A DNA stretch of 64,000 nucleotides from contig JAFMSR010000006.1 of the NCBI GenBank assembly GCA_022818135.1, positions 35,070,997 to 35,134,996 of the forward strand. The letters are read 5' to 3'. The translations under genes and the position numbers were made by a program. How positions within the stretch are numbered: the stretch's first letter is position 1; each line of letters starts with the position of its first letter. The notes beneath the pieces were generated by a model, which saw only the letters and a list, made by a program, of their open reading frames with translations, made no database searches and was not told the origin of the DNA. This document shows, piece by piece, positions 11,045 to 22,284 of this stretch. This DNA comes from Saxidomus purpurata (Eukaryota; Mollusca; Bivalvia; Venerida; Veneridae).

Positions 11045-14000
11045 ATGTTTTTGGGTATTTATGTAAGTTTTGCATTTCTATCAGTCCTTTTAGTGATAGT
11101 TAGGCCACCTAGGACGGCTGATATGGCCCATCCTAGACCCAACACCAGACCGAACCTTTTCACACCCCATAAATCGTTACAACTCTGTTCGTTATTTGTC
11201 AAACTCAAATATTCCTATAAATTTAATTTACCAGTATCCACAAAATGTTCAAAATCGCTAATGTATTTATCAATCCTCTTACTGTCAATTTCAGCAGACA
11301 TTGAATTAAATCCAGGTCCGTCTCCCAACTTTCCATGTGGAAGCTGTGGTCTCAACGTCAAAGATAATGACCATGCCCTTGAATGCGATGAATGTCAAAG
11401 GTGGCACCACATTGCATGTCAAGGCGTAGGGGATAACTCATATAGTAGGCTTCTAGGCTTAGACACCTCGTTCTCTTGGCTCTGCTCCCATTGCAATTCA
11501 ATAAATATTTCAAATCTCTCAAGCCCTTGCAACTCACCTATAAGACATCATAACATTTACTCATTTCTCCCTAATGATAGCTTTGCGTCAGGTCCCTCCA
11601 GGTCAACTCCCAAACCTAAAAGTAATCCTCCTCCTCCACACGCTAATTTCAAGGTCATGTATCTGAACTGTCAGTCCATTGTTAACAAAAAACATGAATT
11701 TTACGTCCTACTTGACTCTCACAACCCAGATATTGTCATAGGAACTGAGTCTTGGCTTACCAAAGACCACCTCACAAGTGAAATATTCCCATCGAATTTA
11801 GGTTACACCCCTTTTCGCAAAGATAGGCTTACAGGTAGAGGTGGCGTTTTCATTTTGGTTAAAAATAAATATATCTCATCTGTGCAGCAACATCTTAATA
11901 CCCAATGTGAACTATTATGGGTCAAAATAAACATGAACAATACTAAGCCCTTGTATGTTGCTGCCTACTACAGACCCAAGGAAACTGATCTCATGAGTCT
12001 CATTGAGTTTGAAAGGTCACTGGATCTAACCAGACCCCTTAAAGGCACCAAATGGATTTTTGGTGACTTTAACACCCCCAACCTCACCTGGGACTCTGAC
12101 CATATACCTTCAATGAAACCTAATAGCACAAACACCCAGTCTTATAATAAGTTTCTCGAAATCCTTGATGACTATGATCTCACACAAATGGTAAATTCCC
12201 CCACACGTAATGAAAATGTCTTGGACTTATTTCTCACAACAAACCCAACTCTAGTAAGCACAGTATCTGTCCAAGCTGGTATTTCAGACCATAACATAGT
12301 CATCTCTCAAGCTCGAATCAAACCTTTCATTAATAAACAAACCCCTAGGGACATTCCATTATTTAGAAAAGCTAGATGGGATGATTTCAAACAATTTATC
12401 AGAAACTCCAAGGTAAACACACTGAAAGATGCAGAGGTTATCCCAGTTGAAGACCTCTGGATCAGGTTTAAACTCCTAATTCAAGAAGGCATATCAAAGT
12501 TTGTCCCAATTAAAAAACTAGGAAATAAGAAAAGTCTCCCATGGATTACACAAGATATAAAAAGATTGATAAGAAAAAGGGACAAACTCTACCAAAAGGT
12601 TAAACTACACAAGGGTCAAAATCAGCACATTAGCAAATTCAGAACTGTTAAACACCTCATCCAGCAAAAAATTAAGAAAGCACATGAGACATATATTGAA
12701 AACATACTAGACATTCAACATTCAGAAAACTCAAACACTAATAAATTCAATACCAAGCGCCTCTACTCACTTATAAAAAATGCCAGACAAGATAACCAAG
12801 GTATTGCACCGTTAAAAGATCAGACAAATGGTAAAATCACCTCAGAAAACCTTGGTCAAGCAAATATTCTGAATAAACAATTCCAGTCTGTTTTTTCAGG
12901 TGTTTCTCCCTTGTCTCTGTCCCAGCTTTGCAGGACTTCCCTAGGAAAAAGGAAATACCCTACAATGCCCAACATTGAAATTGACCCCAACGGCGTCCTG
13001 AAATTACTCCAAAACCTAAAAGTGGATAAGGCTGCTGGCCCAGATATGATTAAGCCCATTGTCTTGAAGGAGCTCCGCCATGAGATCCTTGACATAGTGT
13101 CACTAATCTTTAAAAGATCCCTTAATACTGGTCAACTCCCATCCGATTGGACGAAGGCAAATGTCGCTCCACTATTCAAAAAAGGTGATACTAGTGACCC
13201 TGCTAACTACAGACCCATATCGCTAACTTGTATTCTATGTAAACTCCTAGAACACATAATTGCATCTAGCCTATCCACACATCTCTCAAAACACAACATA
13301 CTTTATGAGCTGCAACATGGGTTCCGTGAAAGACGGTCCTGTGAGACTCAGCTCATTGAGCTAGTTGATGAAATATCCAAAAACCTTTCCTCAGGTAAAC
13401 AGACCGACCTTGTCCTACTTGATTTTAGTAAAGCCTTCGACAAAGTCAACCATCTTAAATCATTACTTAAACTCCAAGAGCATGGTGTCTCCAGTCAAAC
13501 TGTATCTTGGATCAGGTCCTTTTTAATAGGTAGATCTCAGTCAGTAGTGGTTAACGGTTGCACGTCTGATCAAGTCCCTGTTACATCTGGGGTCCCCCAG
13601 GGCTCTGTCCTAGGACCTCTGTTGTTCCTACTCTATATAAATGATCTCCCTGACACGGTTACCTCCCAGGTGCGGCTTTTTGCTGATGACACTGCCGTTT
13701 ACCTTGCAGTTACTTGCCTCTCTGATTGTCAAAGGTTACAAAATGATCTCTCTAAGCTAGAAACGTGGGAAAAACTGTGGGACATGGAATTTAACCCCAG
13801 TAAATGTCAGGTCCTCCACATCACACGTAGTAGAAAACCTATCCAGTTCCCATATAAGCTTCATGGTCAAACACTCTCACCAGCTAAGGATGCAAAATAC
13901 CTTGGTGTAGACATCAGCCAAGATCTCAGCTGGAATACACACATCTCAAGAATAACAACAAATGCAAACAGAACACTAGGCTTTCTCAAACGTAACATTA

Positions 14001-14413
14001 AAACAAAACATGAAAATATTAAATCACTCTCTTACAAAACATTAGTCAGACCACAATTAGAGTATGCATCATCTGTATGGTCACCACACACCCAGGTTAA
14101 TATTCACAAGCTGGAGATGGTCCAGCGACGCACAATCAGATGGGTAAAAAATGATTACTCCAGAGATACCAGTGTGACAGACCTGCAGAACACCCTTGGA
14201 TGGAGCACCCTTGAGAACAGGCGTCAAGCCTCCAAATTGGTTATGTTTTATAAAATATACTACAATCTTGTAGCAATCTCCCTGCCCAGTTACCTAGAAG
14301 TCCCAAACAGGTTAACAAGACATATGCACCCCCTTAGTCTCCGCCAAACCCATGCAAATTCGGACTTCTTTAAGTACTCTTTTTTCCCCCCATACCACAG
14401 TCCTGTGGAATAG
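11045..14413 (+). CDS. LINE polyprotein: 2A-like, PHD finger, endonuclease, reverse transcriptase
   Basis: Copies the element RNA into DNA at a nicked target. Numbering from the ATG at 11045, residues 85-92 are DIELNPGP, a 2A-like ribosome-skipping motif. Residues 98-150 form a C4HC3 PHD finger (CGSC...CDEC...H..C...CSHC). The AP endonuclease spans about 202-420, with N208, E235 (GTESWL), D341/N343 (GDFN) and D415-H416 (SDHN). The reverse transcriptase spans about 690-960, with NYRPISLT, LLDFSKAFD (D793), SGVPQGS and FADD (D881-D882). The frame is open upstream to a GTG at 10898. In-frame ATG alternatives are 11123 and 11261; the last would put the 2A motif right behind an N-terminal hydrophobic stretch (MYLSILLLSIS). 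The 3' end is frameshifted in a T6C6 run near 14380-14392: the other frame continues as TTVLWNRLPAHIAILPDLES to a stop at about 14487. Otherwise apparently intact and young. Confidence 0.85.
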   Translation: MFLGIYVSFAFLSVLLVIVRPPRTADMAHPRPNTRPNLFTPHKSLQLCSLFVKLKYSYKFNLPVSTKCSKSLMYLSILLLSISADIELNPGPSPNFPCGSCGLNVKDNDHALECDECQRWHHIACQGVGDNSYSRLLGLDTSFSWLCSHCNSINISNLSSPCNSPIRHHNIYSFLPNDSFASGPSRSTPKPKSNPPPPHANFKVMYLNCQSIVNKKHEFYVLLDSHNPDIVIGTESWLTKDHLTSEIFPSNLGYTPFRKDRLTGRGGVFILVKNKYISSVQQHLNTQCELLWVKINMNNTKPLYVAAYYRPKETDLMSLIEFERSLDLTRPLKGTKWIFGDFNTPNLTWDSDHIPSMKPNSTNTQSYNKFLEILDDYDLTQMVNSPTRNENVLDLFLTTNPTLVSTVSVQAGISDHNIVISQARIKPFINKQTPRDIPLFRKARWDDFKQFIRNSKVNTLKDAEVIPVEDLWIRFKLLIQEGISKFVPIKKLGNKKSLPWITQDIKRLIRKRDKLYQKVKLHKGQNQHISKFRTVKHLIQQKIKKAHETYIENILDIQHSENSNTNKFNTKRLYSLIKNARQDNQGIAPLKDQTNGKITSENLGQANILNKQFQSVFSGVSPLSLSQLCRTSLGKRKYPTMPNIEIDPNGVLKLLQNLKVDKAAGPDMIKPIVLKELRHEILDIVSLIFKRSLNTGQLPSDWTKANVAPLFKKGDTSDPANYRPISLTCILCKLLEHIIASSLSTHLSKHNILYELQHGFRERRSCETQLIELVDEISKNLSSGKQTDLVLLDFSKAFDKVNHLKSLLKLQEHGVSSQTVSWIRSFLIGRSQSVVVNGCTSDQVPVTSGVPQGSVLGPLLFLLYINDLPDTVTSQVRLFADDTAVYLAVTCLSDCQRLQNDLSKLETWEKLWDMEFNPSKCQVLHITRSRKPIQFPYKLHGQTLSPAKDAKYLGVDISQDLSWNTHISRITTNANRTLGFLKRNIKTKHENIKSLSYKTLVRPQLEYASSVWSPHTQVNIHKLEMVQRRTIRWVKNDYSRDTSVTDLQNTLGWSTLENRRQASKLVMFYKIYYNLVAISLPSYLEVPNRLTRHMHPLSLRQTHANSDFFKYSFFPPYHSPVE
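11297..11320 (+). other. 2A-like ribosome-skipping site (DIELNPGP)
   Basis: The eight codons match D-x-E-x-N-P-G-P exactly, preceded by the hydrophobic run LMYLSILLLSISA. In known 2A peptides the ribosome fails to join the final glycine and proline, releasing the upstream product and continuing. The break would fall at 11317/11318, freeing the PHD-EN-RT protein with an N-terminal proline. APE-type LINEs of several marine invertebrates are reported to carry such motifs. Activity here is inferred from sequence only. Confidence 0.75.
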
Positions 14414-14908
14414 ATTACCCGCACATATTGCGATCCTGCCTGATCTTGAATCATTCAAGCAGGCAGTGGCCCAAATCAATTATTAGTCATACAACAGTTG
14501 TTTTTAACCCTTTTACTCTTTTACTATTTTAACAGTTTTAACCGTCTTGTTTCTCTTGACTGTAGGAGCTATCTTGCAGTAGTTTTATCTTTTATTAACA
14601 CCCGGCGTGCACCCTGCCCATAATACTCGTGAGAGGTGTGAGGCAGTATAACAAGATAGATAGATAGATAGATAGATGGTAGATGGGAGCAAAAATGGGC
14701 GACAAAGAAAATTGTAAAGTCGCGAAATCCTATAAAAATGTCGGTTTGGTCACATTCAAAATTTATTATAGATAAATAAAACGTACAGTGGTATGTATGG
14801 AATACTTTTGTGAAGAATGCGAGCCTAATGAAGGGTAACACTTCTATGAACTACCGAAATCACGTACCTACAGACCTGTACAAATAAATATTCAAACTGG
14901 CCGCCATT

Positions 14909-17520
14909 GGGAATGTGGGTAAAGTGTATTATCCGGCCATCCTATAAAACAAGTAAAAAAAATATTGGAAAATACGGCCGTACCCTTTATTTTCTTTATT
15001 TTTTGATGAATTTTTAAATAGTTGGTATCAAATGAAAGCTGAAATTATGAACTTTATGAATATGTAAAAATAAATAATTTTAAGAGTAAAACCTTAAAAG
15101 AAACTTAGATTCAATATCGGTCAATATTTCGGGAATATTTAACTGCATTTTTATGAATGAAATCCACGGCCGTACCTATTATTTCTTAAAATACGTAATA
15201 AAACATATTATATGTAGTATCATATGAAAGTATACACTCTGCAGTTTATAAACATGGTAAATATGTAAAAATCGTTCAAATAACAAAAAAGTTACAGGAG
15301 TACAAACTTTGATACATTTTGCAATTAAATATGTCTCGGTGTTTGCAGCAGTAAAAATACGGCCGTACCTATTATTTCTTTTATTTATAAAAATAACATA
15401 TTGAATTAGATATCATATGAAAGTATACACTCTGCAGTTTATAAAAAATGTAATTATATAAAAATCGTTCAAATAATAAAAAAGTTACAGGCTGACAAAC
15501 TTTGATATGTTTTGCAATTTAATAGTATGTCTCTGTGTTTGCAGTAGTAAAGTATGGCCGTGAATGTTAACATATTCAATTCTTAATAAACTAAAATAAT
15601 TTTGTTATCATTTTTAAGTTTATGTTTTGCACTTTCCAAAAATGTAAATCTTTTGAAAATTGGTTGAGTAAAACGGAAGTTACAGGCCTTTAAAACTTTT
15701 GTTATTTTGTGTCATTTTAAATTAAGACTAATTAAAGGGGCGACTTTTCTTTTCTGTGTGATATTGTATTAAAAGTGTAATAATAAAAAAAACTGTATCA
15801 ATTGGTAAGAACTTTTACGTGTTTTACTAACAAATTCCAGTTATATCTCATTGGGTTTGTTGTATAAATGCAAATATTGGATAATTAATCTTTTTTTCAG
15901 ATTTCTTTTTTCGGCTTAATCACAAGCTGGTTTTAATTAAGCGCAATCACATCTCTTTAACATATTTGGTCAAGGTGTTAAGGAAAGGCGTAAAAAAAAA
16001 AATTAAAACGCGTTTTCAATAATAAAGTTAAAAAAATTTTGAACAAAAGTTTTCGATATAGTCGTGACAAACTGAGTTCGTACTTAGAAATCTTCCTCGA
16101 CAATTACAAAATATCTTATGTATATATGAGCAAGTTCGGTTATTTCCGGCATTCATATACATTGTATGACATTTGTTATCAGTGTAACATACTGTTTATA
16201 AGTATTATATGTGATTAAATTACTATTTATCATTTCAAAATGAATTAGTATAATAATTACAATGAATAAGTCCCTCTTTAAACAGTGTTAAATAGTTTTC
16301 GTCTATAGTAAACCCGTAACTATACTGTATATTAGCACCTTTTATGATGTTGTTTAATAAACAGCACGCGTTTCCTTGATTGGATTATCACACCATATGT
16401 GATTAGGTTAAGTTGTAGTTCATATGAGGCTTTGAGTTCTGCAAGAACGGTGTAGGTTCGAGTCCCGTCATGGGTACTTTTTATTATATTCTTAAAGCGT
16501 ACTGCTGTTAAAGCTGTTAGTCAGGTTTGATCTTCGAACAAATTTCAGGGGCAAATGTTATGAACAAAATATTCTTGCACACCCATGCCGTTAATGAATT
16601 GTAAAAATGTTACATTAATAACAGTTCAAATGTTTAAGTTGATATCAAGATGATACGTATCTCGAAAAGCTGACAATTAAGCAATCAGATCATGATCTTC
16701 ACTGTTTCAGAAATGGAGGTTGGATTTCTAAATAAAAAACAGTGTTCATATTAAGGTAGAAAATACAAATATCGTCGGATTTCAGCAATAGTTACATATT
16801 CGTAAACTGCTGAATGATAGTTTTCCAAAAATATGTAAGTTATATTACTTTATACCAAATGAAAATGAATAATTGTTTAAAAGCCGTATTTACCCAAGTG
16901 CAGAAATCGATGTTGGCTGGTGTTAAAAAAGTACCATTTTCAAATTGATACAGAAAAGGTAAATGAGATCGGATTTTCGATATTTTTACATATTCATAAA
17001 CTGCAGAATATCAGCTTTCCAACGGTTTATGAATTGTATTTCTTAATTGAATAATGAAGAAAAAAATGGGTAGGGCCGTAGTTTCTCACTTCCCGAAATC
17101 GATGTTGGCTATTGTAAAAAAAATAGCAATGTTCAAATTAATGCAGAAGATGTAAATAAAGTCGGATTTTAAAAATGTTTGCATATTCGGAAACTGCAGA
17201 ATGTCAGCTTTCCAACGATATATAAATTGTATTGGTTTATAGATAAATGAAGAAAAAATTAGGGACGGCCGTATTTTCCAAACTTCAAAAATCAATACTG
17301 GCTATTGTGAAAAAATAACAATATTCACATTGAAATAAAATATGTAAATGCCGTCTGATTTTTATTTTTGTTACATATTCGTAAACTTCAGAATGTCAGC
17401 TTTCCAACGGTATATAAATTATTACTGTACATAAAGAATTATGGAAATAAATAGGTACGGCCGCGTTTTCCGTCAAACCGTACAATGATGGCCGGATAGG
17501 GCCGGATAATACACATTCCC
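14909..17520. mobile_element. 2.6-kb element with inverted ends and internal ACGGCCGTA repeats
   Basis: The left end GGGAATGTGGG...GTGTATTATCCGGCC (14909 onward) is matched in inverse by ...GGCCGGATAATACACATTCCC ending 17520. The interior carries degenerate units about 190 bp long, marked by acggccgta at 14973, 15166, 15359 and 17264 and variants near 15556, 17070 and 17457, each near caactgcag/gtcagctttccaacg phrases. The middle (about 15600-16800) is AT-rich and without a coding frame. A weak tRNA-like B-box phrase, ggttcgagtccc, occurs at about 16453-16464. No transposase; superfamily unknown. Confidence 0.5.
16418..16482 (+). other. Weak tRNA-like segment
   Basis: Contains a good pol III B-box-like phrase (aggttcgagtcccgt) and an A-box-like tagttcatatgagg about 35 bp upstream. 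Stems are incomplete and the acceptor does not pair well. More likely a SINE head relic than a working tRNA. Confidence 0.25.
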
Positions 17521-17579
17521 GGAATGTGTATTATCCGGTCCTATCCGGCCATCATTGTACGGTTTGATGGAAAACGCGG
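17461..17579. repeat. 119-bp palindrome, two mismatches
   Basis: Positions 17461-17519 and 17521-17579 are inverted copies differing at about two of 59 positions, centred on base 17520. The arms contain gatggccggatagg and ataatacacattcc. The palindrome forms where two elements with GGGAATGTG ends abut head to head. It could extrude a cruciform and is a place where assemblies often fail. Confidence 0.85.
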
Positions 17580-18115
17580 CCATTCCAATCTATTTCCATA
17601 ATTCTTTATTCTCTACAATGATAATTTATATACCGTTAGAAAGCTGACATTCTTAAATTTACGAATATGTAAAAAATCCGACAACAGCCAGTAGGGTTTG
17701 ATTTTTGAAGCTTGGAAAATACGGCCCTCCCTATCTTTTTTCTTCATTTGTCTTTAAACAAATACAATTTATATATCGTTGGCTGACATAAAGTTGACAT
17801 TCTGCAGTTTCCGAATATACAAACGTTTTTTTTTAAAATTCGACAACATTTACATCTTCTACATTAATTTTAACATTGCTATTTTTTTTAACAATAGCCA
17901 ACATCGATTTCGGGAAATGAGAAACTATACGGCCCTACCCATTTTTTTCTTCATTATTCTATAAAGAAATATAAATTATATACCTTTGGAAAGCTGACAT
18001 TCTGCAATTCTGAGTGTATACTTTCATATGGTGTAAAATTCAATATGTTATATTGCATATTTAAAAATAAAATAGATACGGCCGTGGTTTCTTTCATAAA
18101 AGTGCAGTTAAATAT
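17521..18115. mobile_element. Partial second copy of the ACGGCCGTA element, inverted
   Basis: From ggaatgtgtattatccgg onward, this runs as the reverse complement of the preceding element. Units recur with acggccct at about 17724 and 17931 and acggccgtgg near 18078, together with gaaagctgacattctgca and gtatactttcatatg phrases that mirror 15166-15440. It ends near 18115, about 55 bp before the TIR of the next element. Non-coding. Confidence 0.55.
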
Positions 18116-18170
18116 GATCTACTCCATTAACGAACACAAAAGCATATCGTTATCGGTTATACCAGATTCT

Positions 18171-18945
18171 CACAGTGTCCTAGCGTACAGTAAGCCGAAA
18201 CGGAAGTTGCTGATCTGTACGCTGATGATCAGTTAGTTATTGGCACAAATTGAGGCCACTACGGTCTAGATTTTGTATTGAAAGTTTATCTAAATCGTCT
18301 TTTTTGAAGGAGATATTTTTGGGGTAAGTGTACCAGTTATTTATACTTTTATTGTGATCATCTTTGCTTCAAGTAAGGTGTAGTATAGTTGCAATCGGCC
18401 TTCGTTCCCAGTTTGATCACTGTCAAATTGACAAACGGCCAGAGAAAATTTGACTTTGTGTTCGCATATTTCATTGTATATATAGTTTCTGGTCTATAAT
18501 TGTACCGGCATGGAAGAAAAAAATATTTTCTGACTCGTAGACTTCCTTGAATCGAGACTGAATGACTTGATGCAGAAAAAATAACTGTTTTGTTCCTTCA
18601 CTGAAAGTGACACGAATGTACGCTTAGTTGCAACATTTCAATATAAGACTGTACGATTAGTTTCAAAAAAATAATATTCAGAATTCTAATGAATAAAACC
18701 AAATCATATGTTCGATTTACTAGCATCGAGTTTACGAGCCAAATTACGCATTCATTGGTCACATCGATTGGCCACATTATGCCATTATTAGTGTTATAAA
18801 TATCTTTGAAGATCTGTGTCTGGTCAAAATATTTATAGATTTAATTAATGTTCTGACATGATTTTCACGTTTCGAAAAGCCGCTATTGCAGTTGTTCATT
18901 TATATTGGGCCTGTTCAAGACGATTGATATATGTCCGGGTTTGTA
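18171..18945 (+). repeat. Left long TIR
   Basis: Inverse partner of 21358-22074. Contains gcgtacag at 18183-18190, its inverse ctgtacgc at 18215-18222 and tgtacgctt near 18616, a possible iterated binding motif. Similarity ends at about gatatatgtccgggt. Confidence 0.7.
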
Positions 18946-21357
18946 ATGCATACTTACTATTGGAGTGTTAGAAAACAACAATGCAATCTCATACCGTCAG
19001 TCAGTAGGAATTCCGAGAGAGAATTTAGAGAAAAATGAGCTGTATGTAGATTAAATACTTTTTTATTTTAATTAGATTTGCACTGTTTTCCCGGTATATA
19101 GATAATGGTTTCCTGAAATGTGTTTGTTTAAATTTTACAGGTGTGTTCCATACATTCTGTGGATGGGCAACCAACTAAGGGCAACTGAATCCCATCTTTA
19201 CATATGGTTTACTCTACAAAGGATCCAATTTAACGCCAATGCAGACTGAAAATTGTGACTTTTCCCCATTGCAATGGGAGAATGATAAAACATTTATTGC
19301 TACACCACTGCCAAAATGACCAGTGTAATGCAGGTTGATGCACACTGTTTTACAGAATTGAGAAATAATCAAATTGAGGCAGTAATGGTCGGATAAGTGT
19401 ACACATACAACTGACTGAGTTGCACTTGATCACTATTATTTCTATAGTAGATCTAAGTGGACAAGATACTCCGAAACTCAGCTTCTGTCAAAGAATTCAG
19501 TGCATACAGCATTACAAACGATACTGACTTTTTACTGGACGGTTATACAGGACTTAGCTTTTTTGTCTTAATGACCGATTTCTACTCTTTCTCTAAGTTT
19601 TGCCATATAAACTGAATGTGAAAGACCAGATTCTGTTGGTATTAACCAGACGTCATTTATGGATATGGGACGGCGGTTTTCCGTTTCAAAACCATTGGAC
19701 TTTTGTGTACATGTACATACTGTCAATGTGTTGCAATTATGATTATGGCCATGTTAAATTGTTAAGGCAGTGTACAGTATTCATAAGCACTGCTGGATAG
19801 GATAGGAAGAACACAACCACCTGACGATATAAAACTTGATATTATTTTATTATGCTCTTTATTAACCACCACTCATTCTTCACTGATTCAAAATTCCTCT
19901 GTTTGTACATGTAAAAAATAAATGAATGACTCCTAAAAGAAAATCCATTAAAAATTCAATAAAGTATGATGAAGCAAATATGCAGTGGCACGGCCAATTT
20001 TACTCTTTTCTACAATTTGAGTGTTTCTGTTGATTTCTGAGTCAATGCTGAACACATAATGGTCTGCACTTGCAATGATTATAACATATATGTATTAAAC
20101 AGGATGCATGCAACTTTGTTAAAATTACAAAAGAAATATTAAACAGTTATAAAAAATTTAGAACAATAAATTCTTATATTCTCATTGTGTTCCTTGTTTG
20201 GTAATAATATGACTGTAACTTTTCTAGAATGTATTGGGTAGTTACAAGATCCAACCTCTATGTTTGTAGCGGGGGAATACATTTGCTGACAACATATTTA
20301 TAATAATACATTATAAGTTACCCTAGCTACCCTTCTGCTTTTATAGCACATCGAATTTGATATGTCTTACATGAATTAGTTACAATATTTTTCAGGATAC
20401 TGTTTAGTATCTGAATGGGACTTTGTCACAGTTTTGCATTAACTTGTCACTAAATTTTGATGAATCGTAATCCTTAACTTTGTCCCTGGAATTTTATCTC
20501 TATACCCTTATCATGGTTCAACAACTTCGCAGCTCCTTCCCGCATGTCACTTCTTTGCCGATACATATTGCTCGTCCAACACCATGTATGCTTGCAGGTT
20601 ATATGATGACGGATATATGATTGCAGCTTCGTCCGTTTCATGATGGACTTGTACAATGTCCTGTTTTACTATCATTATTGCTTAAGCGCCAATCAATGCT
20701 AAGTAGTCTGTTCTTCGGATACCTGGTTGGCTTGCATAATGAATGCCAATCATACAACGAAGGAAAAGGTCACCCATTCATCCGTTTCAACATAATTGTA
20801 ACCATACATAACTCTGAATGCCAGGATATGTTATTTTCGAGTTTTCAGAAATGCTCGAGTGGTTACGTTCACATATGTTATTTTCGACCAATTGATGAGG
20901 TAGTCCACATGGTCCTAATATGTCAATTTCGACCGACGGTCATTCTTTACCAATATAGCATCTTCCGGAGGCAAACCTAAATAGACACAAATGAAATTGT
21001 AAGCAATCACATAAAATCTATCTATATTTTGCTGTTAATAATGATAAAACTCAGAGAAAATATTGGCTGATCAGTTTTGGGTTCAGCCAGATCCTGCCAA
21101 TATGGCGTCCGTCATTGATTCACAATAGGTTCAAAGTAAAGACGTATCTAATGATTCGACACAGTATAGTTTAATTATTCCAGTGCCACTAAAATGTTTG
21201 AGCTCTTTTTTTGACACAAATATCAGCGTGTCTAACGCTAACATTGATTGATTTTCAAATCGGCTTTTATTGTTCAAAACTGGGTCCTAATGTAACCTTA
21301 TATTGGGACCAAGTTCAAAACTAGTATTTCATGCTTCATCTGTTGTAAGGAAGCAAA
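18946..21357. other. Interior of the long-TIR element, no recognisable gene
   Basis: AT-rich. The longest open frame (20621-20980, plus) has no domain I recognise and does not start at an ATG. No DDE/D-type signature was found by eye. It could hold a badly decayed transposase or unrelated stuffer DNA. Confidence 0.4.
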
Positions 21358-22074
21358 TACGGACCCGGACATACATTAAATCGTCTTGAACAGGCCCGAT
21401 AAACACGAAAAATTACTTGGAGCGGGAAAAATGCAACAAGTAGCGACTTTTTAAAACGTGGAAACCATAGCAGAAATAACATTAATTTCTACTTGTTATC
21501 GTTCATTAATGATATAATCAAACACTAAATTTATCAGAAAATTTTTACTATTTCGACAACTAAGCGTACAGTTTTTTTTATACTTCTGCACAACTAACGA
21601 TTGTGTACAGTTGCAATTAGGCGTACAGTCGGGTCACTTTCAGTGAAGGAACAAAACAGTTATTTTTTCTGCATCAAGTCATTCAATCTCGATTCAAGGA
21701 AGTCTACGAGTCAGAAAAATATTTTTTTCGTCCATGCCGGTACAATTATAGACCAGAAACTATATATACAATGAAATATGCGAACACAAAGTCAAATTTT
21801 CTCTGGCCGTTTGTCAATTTGACAGTGATCAAACTGGGAACGAAGGCCGATTGCAACTATACTACACCTTACTTGAAGCAAAGATGATCACAATAAAAGT
21901 ATAAATAACTGGTACACTTACCCCAAAAATATCTCCTTCAAAAAAGACGATTTAGATAAACTTTCAATACAAAATCTAGACCGTAGTGGCCACAATTTGT
22001 GCCAATAACTAACTGATCATCAGCGTACAGATCAGCAACTTCCGTTTCGGCTTACTGTACGCTAGGACACTGTG
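21358..22074 (-). repeat. Right long TIR
   Basis: Inverted copy of 18171-18945, carrying gcgtacag-type motifs near 21563, 21621, 22023 and 22055. Several small indels and substitutions separate the arms, so the insertion is not very recent. Confidence 0.7.
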
Positions 22075-22284
22075 ACAACTTTAGTAACCACTAAACACTA
22101 TGCAAAGTGCAAACTTCATTTTCATTTTTGTTATTTTTTCTTAAGGGAGTCCTGGTGTTGTCTTATATTTGCAAACGAAAGATAAAAAGATGCACGAGAA
22201 AAGCGTGCATTTAGCTCACTTCCGTCCATGAATTATTGAAGCGGAACCAAGAATTACAAATGTTATAAAATGCAGCTAGTCAAT

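Larger units (their letters stand above)
10898..14677 (+). mobile_element. Near-full-length CR1-like non-LTR retrotransposon
   Basis: A single long reading frame encodes a 2A-like peptide, a PHD finger, an AP endonuclease and a reverse transcriptase. It is followed by about 190 bp of 3' sequence and a (GATA)n tail at 14654-14677. Short microsatellite tails instead of poly(A) are usual in the CR1/L2 group, and the RT motifs (NYRPISLT, SGVPQGSVLGP, FADDT) fit. The true 5' end is not defined; 10898 is only the upstream limit of the open frame. Clade naming is from motif style, and a tree would be needed to separate CR1, L2 and Rex1. Confidence 0.8.
18171..22074. mobile_element. 3.9-kb DNA transposon with very long TIRs
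   Basis: Ends CACAGTGTCCTAGCGTACAG (18171) and CTGTACGCTAGGACACTGTG (22074) open inverted repeats that stay alignable for about 720-780 bp. Landmarks in both arms: ttgcaatcggccttcgttcc, ggtctataattgtaccgg, aaataactgttttgttcctt and gggcctgttcaagacgatt. The 2.4-kb interior has only short open frames (such as 20621-20980) with no transposase motif, so it looks non-autonomous. No target duplication was found at these exact limits. Superfamily unassigned. Confidence 0.75.

Noticed and set aside
20621..20980. 119-codon open frame inside the long-TIR element as a transposase
   Set aside because: No ATG start, no DDE-type or zinc-finger pattern, and no similarity I can recognise.
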